Shown here: one piece after another, positions 18,342 to 26,991 of the stretch
Layout of the letters: each line of letters begins with the position of its first letter
Position numbering within the stretch: position 1 is the first letter of the stretch
Origin: CAWDMC01 sp963803295
Lineage (GTDB): Bacteria > Acidobacteriota > Terriglobia > UBA7540
DNA length: 64,000 nucleotides
Direction: 5' to 3'
Assembly: GCA_963803295.1 (NCBI GenBank)
Contig: CAWDMC010000023.1
Coordinates: 620,001-684,000, forward strand
Notes under the pieces: generated by a model
What the model was told of the DNA's origin: nothing
Seen by the model: the letters and a program-made list of their open reading frames with translations, nothing else
The model's database searches: none
Translations under genes and position numbers: made by a program

Positions 18342-18355
18342 GCTCCGAGGTCGCT

Positions 18356-19246
18356 ATGAGCCAGGCCACCTCGATCGTTAAGTCTCCGGCCATGCCGGCC
18401 CGGTCGCCGGGCAGGGCATGCAGCGCGAGGAGCAGGTCTGCAAGCTGGTCGACACCACCACCTGCATCGGCTGCAAGGCCTGCGAAGTGGCTTGCATGGA
18501 GTGGAACGATCTGCCGTTTCGCCACCACGTCCTTCGACAACACCTACCAGACCATGCCCGACACGGAGTGGAACTTACTGGAACCTGATCAAATTCAACG
18601 AGCAGCCGAAGGCCGACGGCGCGATGAGGTGGCTGATGCGCAAGGACCAGTGCATGCACTGCGCCGATCCGGGCTGCCTGGCGCGCCTGCCCGGCCGACG
18701 GCGCCATCGTGCAGTACGCCAACGGCATCGTCGACTTTCAGCAGGAACACTGCATCGGCTGCCAGTACTGCGTTACCGGCTGCCCGTTCGACATTCCCAA
18801 GTTCAATCCCGCAACCAAGAAGGTCTACAAGTGCACGCTGTGTTCGGACCGCGTGGGCGCAGGTCTGGAACCCGCCTGCATCAAGGCGTGTCCAACCGGC
18901 TGCCTGCACTTCGGCACCAAGGACGACATGAAGGATCTTGGCGGAGAAGCGCGCCACTCAGCTTCGCGAGCACTATGGGTTCAAGAAGGCGGGCGTTTAC
19001 GATCCGCCTGGCGTCGGCGGCACCGGCGTCATCTACGTGCTGCACGACGTCACCAACCCCGAGGCTTACGGCGGTCTGCCCGCCAACCCCTCCATACCGT
19101 GGGCGGTCAAGCTTTGGAAGACGCCGCTGAAAATTCTCGGAAACCTCGCCATCTTGGGCGGGCTCATCGGCGTCACGATGCACTACCTGCGCTTCGGTCC
19201 CAAAGTTGTCAAAGAGGCGCCACCCACGAGGGAGGAGAGGTCATGA
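18356..19246 (+). CDS. fdnH: Formate dehydrogenase iron-sulfur (beta) subunit (frameshifted)
   Basis: Electron-transfer subunit with four 4Fe-4S clusters linking FdnG to the cytochrome b subunit. Cysteine motifs are readable across frames: CIGCKACEVACMEW, CMHCADPGCL, CIGCQYCVTGCPF and CTLCSDRV...CIKACPTGC. The C-terminal anchor helix (LKILGNLAILGGLIGVTMHY) is in the last frame. Several single-base frame changes occur, for example near 18405, 18530, 18690 and 18945, as in fdnG. The ATG at 18356 follows CCGAGG. The stop overlaps the fdnI start (ATGA at 19243-19246). Confidence 0.85.
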
Positions 19247-19929
19247 GCACCGGAACCCTTCCCTACGATCCTGCCCGGGACGATCCTCGGGAGCGAATCC
19301 TGCGCTACACCTTCGTCGAGCGCGTGATCCACTGGATCGCTGGCCTCACCTACGTCTATGTGCTGGGGACAGGCCTCGCCCTCTGGTCTCCATATTTGTT
19401 CTGGATCGCCGTTCTCGCCGGTGGCGGACCCACGGCGCGCTTCTGGCATCCGTGGGCTGGCCTGCTCTGGTTTGCCACGGTCATATGGATGTACGTTGCA
19501 TGGTGGCAGGATATGCGTACCACCGAGGCAGACCGCGAGTGGGCGAAACACGTTGGCGACTACATCCGTAACGAAGACGAGAATTTGCCCCCGATCGGCC
19601 GGTTCAACATCGGCCAGAAGCAGTTCTTCTGGCTGATGTTTTTCGGAGGTATCGCCCTGGTGCTGTCGGGCGTGGCGATGTGGTTCGTCAATGACATCCC
19701 GTGGAGTTGGCGCTGGCTGCGATACACGGCTGTACTGGTCCACGTGGTGGCGGCGCTGCTCACTATTGGCGGCTTCATCATCCACGTCTACATGGGTACC
19801 GCCATGGTGCGGGGCGGATTCACTTCGATTATTCGCGGCGAAGTCTCAGCGGACTGGGCGCGCATGCACCACCGTTTGTGGTATGAGGCAGTGCGGGGCA
19901 AAGGGCCAGGAAAGAGCGGGGGCGATTAA
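19243..19929 (+). CDS. fdnI: Formate dehydrogenase cytochrome b556 (gamma) subunit
   Basis: 228-residue integral membrane di-heme cytochrome that accepts electrons from FdnH and reduces quinone. Four membrane segments are evident. Likely heme histidines sit in VIHWIAGLTYVY, FWHPWAGLLWF and LVHVVAALLTIGGFIIHVY. The frame is intact, in contrast to fdnG and fdnH immediately upstream. Its ATG overlaps the fdnH stop, and its own stop abuts the fdhE start with no gap, so all four genes are one transcription and translation unit. Confidence 0.93.
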   Translation: MSTGTLPYDPARDDPRERILRYTFVERVIHWIAGLTYVYVLGTGLALWSPYLFWIAVLAGGGPTARFWHPWAGLLWFATVIWMYVAWWQDMRTTEADREWAKHVGDYIRNEDENLPPIGRFNIGQKQFFWLMFFGGIALVLSGVAMWFVNDIPWSWRWLRYTAVLVHVVAALLTIGGFIIHVYMGTAMVRGGFTSIIRGEVSADWARMHHRLWYEAVRGKGPGKSGGD

Positions 19930-20817
19930 GTGCCAGTGAACGGCAAGAAGTGGGACCGGCGCATTGCCCGTGCCCGTGAACTCGCTGAGACGTATCCCTT
20001 CGCCAGGCAAATCCTGTTGTTCTACTCCCGCGTTACCGCCTTTCAGAGGAACTCCTACCTGCAGATTCCTTCGCCCGACCGTTCCGGAAGAGTAGGACGC
20101 AGCTCGCTGCCGGCGGCGCTGGATGATGTCGATTTAGGCCATCTTCTGACCCGTTGGCGACCGTTTCTCTCAATGCTTGAATCCGAAGCTCCAAGCTCTC
20201 TGGCGCAGTTCGCCCGTGGGCTCAAAGCCGGTAACCCTGCCAATGCGGCCACGCTGCTACGCGCAGCTTGGACGGCCAATCGACCGGCCACGCCCGAAAC
20301 TGCAGGAGATGGGGGGGAGCCGCCTGTAGTTGCCCGCCCAACACCTGCCGGATCGGCGGAACTTAGTCCTTTCGAGCGCTTCTGCGCCTACGCCTTCTTG
20401 CAACCTTACGCGGAATTCCTCGTTGACAGTGCGGAGGTGCCGATGCCATCCGTTCGGCGCTCCTGTTGCCCCTGCTGCGGGTCTTTGCCCCTGGTAGGCG
20501 TGCTGCGACCCGAGGGCGAGGGTGCCAAGCGTTCACTCGCCTGTTCGTTCTGCCGAACCGAATGGGACTACCCGCGCATTGCCTGCCCGGCGTGCGGCGA
20601 ACTTGGTGAGGAAAAGCTCTGCGTCTATACGACATCCAAGTTCGAGGCCGTCCGGGTGGAAGCCTGCGACGCTTGTAGGGCTTACACCATCACCGTCGAC
20701 CTTACCAAAAACGGAGTCGCGGTGCCGGAGGTGGACGCGCTCGCAGCCATTCCCCTCACCCTTTGGGCGGATGAAAAAGGCTATCAGAAGGTAACTCGCA
20801 ACATCCTGTGCCTGTAA
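19930..20817 (+). CDS. fdhE: Formate dehydrogenase accessory protein FdhE
   Basis: 295-residue cytoplasmic maturation factor; in E. coli FdhE binds the Tat-targeted FDH catalytic subunit before export. Rubredoxin-like CxxC pairs are clear: CCPCCGSLP, CSFCRTEW, CPACGE and CDACRAY. The GTG start directly follows the fdnI stop (TAAGTG). Its presence, intact, in the operon supports a functional exported formate dehydrogenase and argues that the neighbouring frameshifts are artefacts. Confidence 0.93.
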   Translation: MPVNGKKWDRRIARARELAETYPFARQILLFYSRVTAFQRNSYLQIPSPDRSGRVGRSSLPAALDDVDLGHLLTRWRPFLSMLESEAPSSLAQFARGLKAGNPANAATLLRAAWTANRPATPETAGDGGEPPVVARPTPAGSAELSPFERFCAYAFLQPYAEFLVDSAEVPMPSVRRSCCPCCGSLPLVGVLRPEGEGAKRSLACSFCRTEWDYPRIACPACGELGEEKLCVYTTSKFEAVRVEACDACRAYTITVDLTKNGVAVPEVDALAAIPLTLWADEKGYQKVTRNILCL

Positions 20818-21033
20818 ACCTCATCTATGGCTTGGGTTGTCCCACACGCGTGCCAAATGGTCTTCGTCCCTATCGTTGGGAGGTCGTATGATGGCTCAGG
20901 TATTCGCTCCCAGAGCCTGAACTGCCTTGCCGCGTGGTTTTTCGAACACATCCAACCGGGTTGTTAAAATAACACCTGGACTGTAGAAACTGACTGTGTT
21001 TTCACTCCACTTGGGAGCATTGAGGTCCTCTGA

Positions 21034-21309
21034 ATGTGCAGGAATATCAAGACCCTTTTCAATTTCGATCCGCCCGTCACGGCCGAAGAGATCCAAGCTG
21101 CTTCACTCCAATTCGTTAGGAAGATCAGCGGCTTTAACAAACCGTCGAAGGCGAACGAAAGCTCTTTCTTTGCTGCGGTCAACGAAATCGCCGGGATCTC
21201 GACTCGCCTTCTCCGTTCGCTTGAAACCAACGCTCCGCCCAAGAATCGAGAAGAAGAGGCGACAAGAGCGAGGGCTCGCGCCCGGGAGAGATTCCCTGAT
21301 CGAATCTGA
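21034..21309 (+). CDS. DUF2277 family protein
   Basis: 91 residues beginning MCRNIKTLFNFDPPVT, the hallmark of the DUF2277 family. VRKISGFNKPSKANE, a Leu-rich helix and the C-terminal NAPPKNREEEATRARARARE also match. Function is unknown; it is a small cytoplasmic protein common in several phyla. Flanking spaces of about 215 and 177 bases hold nothing I recognise. Confidence 0.88.
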   Translation: MCRNIKTLFNFDPPVTAEEIQAASLQFVRKISGFNKPSKANESSFFAAVNEIAGISTRLLRSLETNAPPKNREEEATRARARARERFPDRI

Positions 21310-21486
21310 CAGACATCTCCTCCCCATGAGAGCCGTGGATAGATCGCTCGCGTTTTCGAAGGCGAGGCAGCGCGACCTGATTTGTAGGTCTGCGGTTCGG
21401 TCAAAATCCCCCCCAAGAGCCGCAGACGTAAAGAGCACATCTGCGCTATGCTTCTTGGGCTAACCACCCAGCCGGCTTGGTCCTTC

Positions 21487-22848
21487 TCAGGATCCGTGCC
21501 AACCAGATTGCTTCTTCTTCCACTCCTCGATCGCGCGTAGTTTCTCTTTCAGACGCTTCTCGAATCCTTCTTCCGTCGGCTCGTAGTAGCGCCGGTCTTT
21601 CAGATTGTCAGGTAGGCACTGCATTTCAGTAAGGCGATCGGGTGCACTGTGTGCGTATTGGTATCCCTTGCCGTAGCCCAGGTGAGACATGAGGCCTGTC
21701 GCGGCGTTCCGTAGGTGAAGCGGCACCGGCTCGGCAACAGTCTTTTGCACGTCGCTCTGGACGTTGCCGAACCCGGTGTAAAGAGCGTTCGATTTGGGGG
21801 CAAGTGAAAGATACACCGTAGCTTCCGCCAGCGCCAGGTTGCCCTCGGGCATGCCGACAAAGTGAACCGCTTGCATCGCCGCCACGGTAATCGGCAGGGC
21901 GTTGGGTTCGGCCAAGCCAATATCCTCGGAGGCCATGCGGATCAGGCGGCGCGCCACATAGAGAGGATCCTCGCCGGCTTCAAGCATGCGCCCAAGCCAG
22001 TACAGTGCCGCATCCGGATCGGAGTTCCGCACCGACTTGTGCAGCGCCGAGATTACGTTGTAGTGCTCCTCGCCGCCTTTGTCGTAGAGCAACACTTTGC
22101 GTTGAATAGCATCTTCCACTACGGTATCGGTAATGACCGCATATCCCTCGGCATCGTGAGTCGCGGCGGCCACCGCGGTTTCAAGCGTGTTGTAAGCGCT
22201 GCGGGCATCGCCATTTGAGAAAACAGCGATCTGCCTCACCAGATCCGGTGCAATAATGGCTTGCTCTCGGCGCAAACCGCGTTTCTCGTCCTGCAGGGCG
22301 CGATCGAGCAACGCGATAATCTCGTCCGTCGAGAGCGCCGACAGCATGTAGACCTTGGCGCGCGAGAGCAGAGCGGAATTCACTTCAAACGATGGGTTCT
22401 CGGTGGTAGCGCCGATCAGCACCACGTCACCGCGCTCCACGTAGGGCAGAAAGGCGTCTTGCTGGGCCTTGTTGAAGCGATGGATCTCGTCGATGAACAA
22501 CACCGTGCGGCGTCCATAGCGTCGGCTCTTCTCCGCCGCCGCCATAACTTCCTTGATCTCTTTGATCCCCGCCAGCACGGCGCTGAACTTGACGAAGTCG
22601 CTGCGGGTTTTGCGAGCAATGATGGTGGCGAGCGTAGTCTTGCCCGAGCCGGGCGGTCCCCACAGGATCATCGACGCCAGTTCATCGCGCTCGATCTGCT
22701 TCCGCAGCGGCTTGCCCGGACCAAGGATGTGTTGCTGGCCGACGTATTCTTCCAGCGCCTCGGGTCGCATGCGATCGGCCAGGGGGCGGCTGTCGTCGGA
22801 CGGCGTACCGGCAGCAGGCACGGGCAGGGCTGGTTCAAACAGACTCAT
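21487..22848 (-). CDS. rarA: Replication-associated recombination protein A (MgsA/WRNIP1 family)
   Basis: AAA+ ATPase acting at stalled replication forks. 453 residues from the ATG at 22848 (MSLFEPALP); an upstream alternative start would overlap nothing useful. Motifs are RPEALEEYVGQQHILG near residue 25, Walker A GPPGSGKTTLA near 60 and Walker B VLFIDEIHRFNKAQQDAFLP near 110. The C-terminal tetramerisation part includes GMPEGNLALAEATVYLSLAP and HLGYGKGYQYAHS. The stop codon and frame are intact. It is co-directional with and about 25 bases downstream of the RNA methyltransferase gene. Confidence 0.96.
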   Translation of the reverse strand: MSLFEPALPVPAAGTPSDDSRPLADRMRPEALEEYVGQQHILGPGKPLRKQIERDELASMILWGPPGSGKTTLATIIARKTRSDFVKFSAVLAGIKEIKEVMAAAEKSRRYGRRTVLFIDEIHRFNKAQQDAFLPYVERGDVVLIGATTENPSFEVNSALLSRAKVYMLSALSTDEIIALLDRALQDEKRGLRREQAIIAPDLVRQIAVFSNGDARSAYNTLETAVAAATHDAEGYAVITDTVVEDAIQRKVLLYDKGGEEHYNVISALHKSVRNSDPDAALYWLGRMLEAGEDPLYVARRLIRMASEDIGLAEPNALPITVAAMQAVHFVGMPEGNLALAEATVYLSLAPKSNALYTGFGNVQSDVQKTVAEPVPLHLRNAATGLMSHLGYGKGYQYAHSAPDRLTEMQCLPDNLKDRRYYEPTEEGFEKRLKEKLRAIEEWKKKQSGWHGS

Positions 22849-22872
22849 TATTCTTCCGTCGCCTCCACTCAA

Positions 22873-23724
22873 TTAAGCGAAAACGAATCCTCTCTGCCGA
22901 GCCGCTTCATACAAGAAGATGCCCGCGGCCATGGCGGCGTTCAGCGAATCCGTCCCGGACTTGATCGGGATTCGCAGCCGCAAGTCCGCGCCTTCAACCA
23001 GTTCCACCGGCAAACCCGCCGCTTCCTGACCTACCAGGAGCGCCACAGGCCCTCGCAGGTCAGTATCAACGAGATTCCGCCGGCCGCGACTATCAGTGGC
23101 GACGATCTGCACTCGCGCCGTCTTAAGCCGATCGAGCATTGTGCCGGGCTCCTGATTACGGTACAAGGGTAGTCTGAAAATGGCTCCGGCAGACGAACGC
23201 ACGGCCTTCGGATTGAAAGGGCTCACCGTGCCACGGAGAGTGATGAGCGCTGTCGCCCCAAGAGCCTGACTGCTGCGCAAAATCGTGCCCAAATTTCCGG
23301 GATCCTGCAAGCCACAAGCGATCACCAGCAAAGCATCCGGATGGCGCAGCGCAGTCTCGAGATCGGGGGCGCGAATTTCAGCCAGTCCAGCGATGCCCTG
23401 TGGTGTTTCCGTCTGAGCGATCCCGGCAAACAGACGGTCGGGAATTCGGGCTATTTCGGATTCGCGGCGTATCTGGCCGATAAGGCTGGCGAATTTGTGC
23501 GCCGCGCTTTCCGAGACCAGAACGCTGTGGACAGTGGTGTGTACTCGCTCGGACGCCGCATTTACTTGGCCCTTGAGGGCCTCTTCGAGCAGCATCGGGC
23601 CTTCGAGAGCGACCAGCCCGTCGCGCGTCACGCCGTCAGCCAGGGCTCGCCGAAAGACCTTAAGTAAGGAATTGGCCGGGCTCACGATTTCGCGAATTTG
23701 GTGAGGATGCGGCTCGCTCGCCAT
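22873..23724 (-). CDS. SpoU/TrmH-family RNA 2'-O-methyltransferase
   Basis: 283 residues. An N-terminal substrate-binding domain (about 1-100) precedes the SPOUT knot domain. That domain has motif 1 GLQDPGNLGTILRSSQALGA near 140, motif 2 LLVGQEAAGLP near 232 and motif 3 LRIPIKSGTDSLNAAMAAGI near 250. The asparagine, glutamate and SLNAA residues needed for SAM binding are present. It probably methylates ribose in rRNA or tRNA; the exact base cannot be told. It is transcribed with rarA. Confidence 0.92.
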   Translation of the reverse strand: MASEPHPHQIREIVSPANSLLKVFRRALADGVTRDGLVALEGPMLLEEALKGQVNAASERVHTTVHSVLVSESAAHKFASLIGQIRRESEIARIPDRLFAGIAQTETPQGIAGLAEIRAPDLETALRHPDALLVIACGLQDPGNLGTILRSSQALGATALITLRGTVSPFNPKAVRSSAGAIFRLPLYRNQEPGTMLDRLKTARVQIVATDSRGRRNLVDTDLRGPVALLVGQEAAGLPVELVEGADLRLRIPIKSGTDSLNAAMAAGIFLYEAARQRGFVFA

Positions 23725-23847
23725 TGTTAATTATTGCTGCAGTATGGGTTGGAACGACCTCAGAGATCAGACTGTCAATAAGAGGATGCCGGACGCGGAT
23801 GGGAGCACCATTCCGTCAGCTGAGCACTGACCACTGCCGACTGTCGA

Positions 23848-26136
23848 TCATCTCCCGCTGGCGGCGGACTGCAAAGTGCTTGACAGCGGCCGAGACTGCT
23901 TGTCGATACGGATATCCGCCAGCGCGCCGATAAGGTTGCCGGCCCAGCGATAGATATTATGTTCGCTTACGTTGCGGCGCATGTGCTCCATGCGCGTGCG
24001 GCGATCTTCAGGATCCATCTCGATGCCGGCACGGATTGCCTCGGCAATCTGATCGGTATCGTAAGGATTGACGATGACAGCATCGGTGAGCTCGCGCGAA
24101 GCTCCGGTAAAGCGGCTGAGGATCAACACTCCGTCCTCGTCATCGCGGGCGGCGACAAACTCCTTGGCTACCAGGTTCATACCATCGTGCAAGGAGGTAA
24201 CGATGCAAAGATCCGCTGCCCGGTAGTACTCGCCAATTTCATGATGGCTATGATGACGCCTGAGCAAAACGATCGGCCTCCAGGTCTCCTGGCCTGCCGG
24301 ATCTCCGAAGCGGGCATTAATACGACCGGCCTCCGTCTCCACCTCCTTCAACAGATCGGCGTAGCGCTTGATTTCGGTGCGGCTGGGGGCTCCTATCTGC
24401 AGCAGGACGAAGCGGCCGCGGTACTGCGGATATTTTTCGAGGAAGCGCTCCACGCCAAGGAATCGCTCGAGAATCCCTTTGGTGTAATCCACGCGTTCCA
24501 CGCCGACGGCCACGAAGTCGGCTCTTACTCCGAGCTGTTCCAGGATCTCGGCGCGGCTTCGGAAACTGGCAGAGTGTTGACCAGGATTCTCGTCAAATGC
24601 AACGCTAATAGGAAACGGCCGCACCAGGGTGCGATGTCCGCGCCGGCTCACGGAAAAGTGCTCCCAGTTGATGCGAGACTCGAGTACCGCGTCAACCGTT
24701 TCGAGGAAATAATTGCAATGAGCCTGAATGTGAAAGCCAACCAGATCTGCGCCCAACAAACCGTCGAGCAGAGGCCGCTGCCAGGGACATATTCCAAAGG
24801 CTTGCGGATTAGGCCAGGGAATGTGCCAGAAAATGGAGACGCGCGCGTCAGGACGGGCCGATTTTACCATGCGAGGGAGCAAGGCGAAATGATAGTCCTG
24901 GATGAGTACGACAGGATTCTCCGTGCCATTCATTTCTTCGATCACCGCCTGGGCAAATTTCGCGTTCACCTCCTGGTAGGCCTTCCAGTCGTTACCGCGA
25001 AAAAGGGGACGCGCGTGGGCAATGTGACATAGGGGCCAGAGGCCCTCATTGGCGAAGCCAAAGTAATAACCTTGTTCCTCTTCTTCGGTCAGCCAGACCC
25101 GGCGAAGTGTATATTGGGGGTCCTCGGGTGGGACGCGCAAACGGTCGTCGGCGTCCACGGTCGCGCGATCCGCGTTTCCTGATCCCGAAGCGATCCAGGT
25201 ACCCTGGCACGAAAGCAGCACCGGCTCCATGGCGGTTACCAGGCCGCTCGCCGGCACCTGGACCTCGATCGCGCCGTTGCGGCGAACATGGGCGTAGGGC
25301 TCGCGGTTCGAAATCACGAACAGTGGGCACTCTTTGAGACGGGTCTTCACGTGGATCCGCAGCCGTTCCGGGTTCCACGTCCATTCACCACCGTCGCGGA
25401 GGCGAGATTCGAGCGCCGCCGTCGTTCGGGCCTCAGCTAGACTCGTCGCCAGGCTGGTCACCTCGTGGGTTAGCGGCTGGAACAGGCCTCCGGGTACATC
25501 CGGATGCGGCACAGTGCGGCCGGCGCGCTGTGCCTTCATCCACTCGGCAATGCGATAGATCGGACCCTCGATACTCCAGCGGACGATCAACAGTGTGATC
25601 AGCACAATGATCCCGATCTCGATCAGGATCCGCACGAAGGTGGCGCGCCACAACCGGCTGCTTTGCGTGTCGACGAAAAGTGTGTTGTGAAAGATTGCGA
25701 CCGCACCTATCACTTCTGTGCCCTGGTGCAACGGCGTCACGAAGATGAGCATCGGCACGCCATATAGGCTGAAAAACTTGCTCAATCTACGATCGTGCGC
25801 GATCGCCTCTTTAGCCAAGGGAGGCGCGCCCGGCAGGAGCTTAACCAATTCAGCACTGACTGCAAGAGGATTTCCATGAACGTCGTAGACTGCGATCCCC
25901 GCCAGTTGCTGATCGTTATTCACCCGCTTTACAATTCGCTTCAGATCCCGCTCTGACCCGTTCCTCAGCACCGGCTCTACACTCTCTTCGAGGATCCCGG
26001 ATAGCACTTCCGCCCGGTGCTCGAGCTCATGGCGCAATCCCCGCTTTTCAGCCCTAACCTGGTAGATGCTCGACACGAGCGCCACCACGACTACACCGAT
26101 AGTCAGCGATAAGATTAAGCGAAATGTGGGACGCAT
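23848..26136 (-). CDS. Trehalose-6-phosphate synthase fused to an N-terminal membrane sensor module
   Basis: 762 residues against about 470 for OtsA. The N-terminus has a membrane segment (LILSLTIGVVVVALVSSIY), an extracytoplasmic domain of about 140 residues, a second membrane segment (IEIGIIVLITLLIV) and a HAMP-like helical linker. From about residue 280 the GT20 catalytic domain follows: VISNREPYAHVR, QDYHFALLP, FWHIPWPNP, GVERVDYTKGILERF and LHDGMNLVAKEFVA. It makes trehalose-6-phosphate from a nucleotide-glucose and glucose-6-phosphate. No OtsB phosphatase is in the window. The fusion suggests that an envelope signal controls synthase activity. Confidence 0.88.
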   Translation of the reverse strand: MRPTFRLILSLTIGVVVVALVSSIYQVRAEKRGLRHELEHRAEVLSGILEESVEPVLRNGSERDLKRIVKRVNNDQQLAGIAVYDVHGNPLAVSAELVKLLPGAPPLAKEAIAHDRRLSKFFSLYGVPMLIFVTPLHQGTEVIGAVAIFHNTLFVDTQSSRLWRATFVRILIEIGIIVLITLLIVRWSIEGPIYRIAEWMKAQRAGRTVPHPDVPGGLFQPLTHEVTSLATSLAEARTTAALESRLRDGGEWTWNPERLRIHVKTRLKECPLFVISNREPYAHVRRNGAIEVQVPASGLVTAMEPVLLSCQGTWIASGSGNADRATVDADDRLRVPPEDPQYTLRRVWLTEEEEQGYYFGFANEGLWPLCHIAHARPLFRGNDWKAYQEVNAKFAQAVIEEMNGTENPVVLIQDYHFALLPRMVKSARPDARVSIFWHIPWPNPQAFGICPWQRPLLDGLLGADLVGFHIQAHCNYFLETVDAVLESRINWEHFSVSRRGHRTLVRPFPISVAFDENPGQHSASFRSRAEILEQLGVRADFVAVGVERVDYTKGILERFLGVERFLEKYPQYRGRFVLLQIGAPSRTEIKRYADLLKEVETEAGRINARFGDPAGQETWRPIVLLRRHHSHHEIGEYYRAADLCIVTSLHDGMNLVAKEFVAARDDEDGVLILSRFTGASRELTDAVIVNPYDTDQIAEAIRAGIEMDPEDRRTRMEHMRRNVSEHNIYRWAGNLIGALADIRIDKQSRPLSSTLQSAASGR

Positions 26137-26388
26137 ATATCCCTTAGATTACACCCGTAAGGACCACGCCGTGCAGTTTTCGGCCGCTTTACCGCTGTAA
26201 AAAGTTCGCGATGGCAGGCAAAACTTCGCCGGTGGCGGAAGTTCGGTTTCCCCGGCACCGCCCACAAGCCGCCTGAATTCAGCAGATCGGGAAGTGGCAA
26301 CGAACGTGAGTGGAGAACCAGTAGCGGGGGAACATGGCCGCAACGGGTAAAACGCGACCGTGCACTATCTCTCGGAGGGTTGATCCAT

Positions 26389-26769
26389 ATGAAGAAATTC
26401 ACTGTTTTCGCGCTTACCTTGGCGCTGACGCCATTGGCAGGAATGGTGCGACCGGCCAAAGCGCAGCAGCCCGATCAGCAGCAACAGAAAGAGCGGCAAC
26501 AACCGCCTCAGCCCCAGGCTGATCGGCAACGGTCGCCTCAGGCGCAACCCGACCAGCCGCAGGGCTCGCTGTCCGCTGCGACGTTCAAGGGCCAGATCAT
26601 GCAGCAGAACGGAAAATACGTGTTTGAAGATGGCGCTACCAACGCGGTCTATCAGCTTGATGCCCAGGACAAAGCCAAACCGTTTCAGGGCAAGGAAGTG
26701 TGGCTAACAGGAAATCTGGATTCGTCCAGCAGCACGATTCACGTCTCGGAAATTCAGCCGAGCTCGTAG
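26389..26769 (+). CDS. Secreted DUF5818-like protein with Gln/Pro-rich linker
   Basis: 126 residues from the ATG at 26389, preceded by GGAGGG. A signal peptide (MKKFTVFALTLALTPLAGMV, ending in KAQQ) is followed by a linker of about 40 residues made of Gln, Pro and Arg. A C-terminal beta-rich domain then reads FKGQIMQQNGKYVFED through GKEVWLTGNLDSSSSTIHV. The latter matches the OB-like DUF5818 pattern common in acidobacterial exported proteins. Function is unknown. A nine-base-pair hairpin follows at 26799-26823. Confidence 0.78.
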   Translation: MKKFTVFALTLALTPLAGMVRPAKAQQPDQQQQKERQQPPQPQADRQRSPQAQPDQPQGSLSAATFKGQIMQQNGKYVFEDGATNAVYQLDAQDKAKPFQGKEVWLTGNLDSSSSTIHVSEIQPSS

Positions 26770-26798
26770 TTCCAGCTGAAGACTCAGCTGAGCAGGCA

Positions 26799-26823
26799 TA
26801 GGCCGGCGATATGAGCCGGCCTA
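26799..26823 (+). terminator. Strong hairpin downstream of the DUF5818-like gene
   Basis: TAGGCCGGC and GCCGGCCTA form a perfect nine-pair stem around the loop GATATGA, 29 bases after the stop codon. No T-run follows, so it is not a classical intrinsic terminator; it may stabilise the mRNA 3' end or be a small palindromic repeat. Confidence 0.45.
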
Positions 26824-26991
26824 GCGGAAAATCCAAAAAGGCGGAGGAAAAAATAGTTAAAAGTTCGGAGCCATCGTGGCTGCCCTGTGCTTTTGGCGCG
26901 GTGCTTAAGTGCAACCCAGCACCATCGTCGCCACCAACGAGCCAAGATCGTTCGGCTCAACCGCAGAATAGCCAGCAGCAGAACCTTTCGT

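Noticed and set aside
15250..18950. Programmed frameshifting in fdnG/fdnH
   Set aside because: Far too many sites, no slippery heptamer plus pseudoknot pattern; indels are scattered.
23959..25032. Long open frame (357 codons) on the plus strand opposite the trehalose synthase gene
   Set aside because: It is the antisense shadow of the GT20 domain; no family-like motif, high-GC codon bias explains its length.
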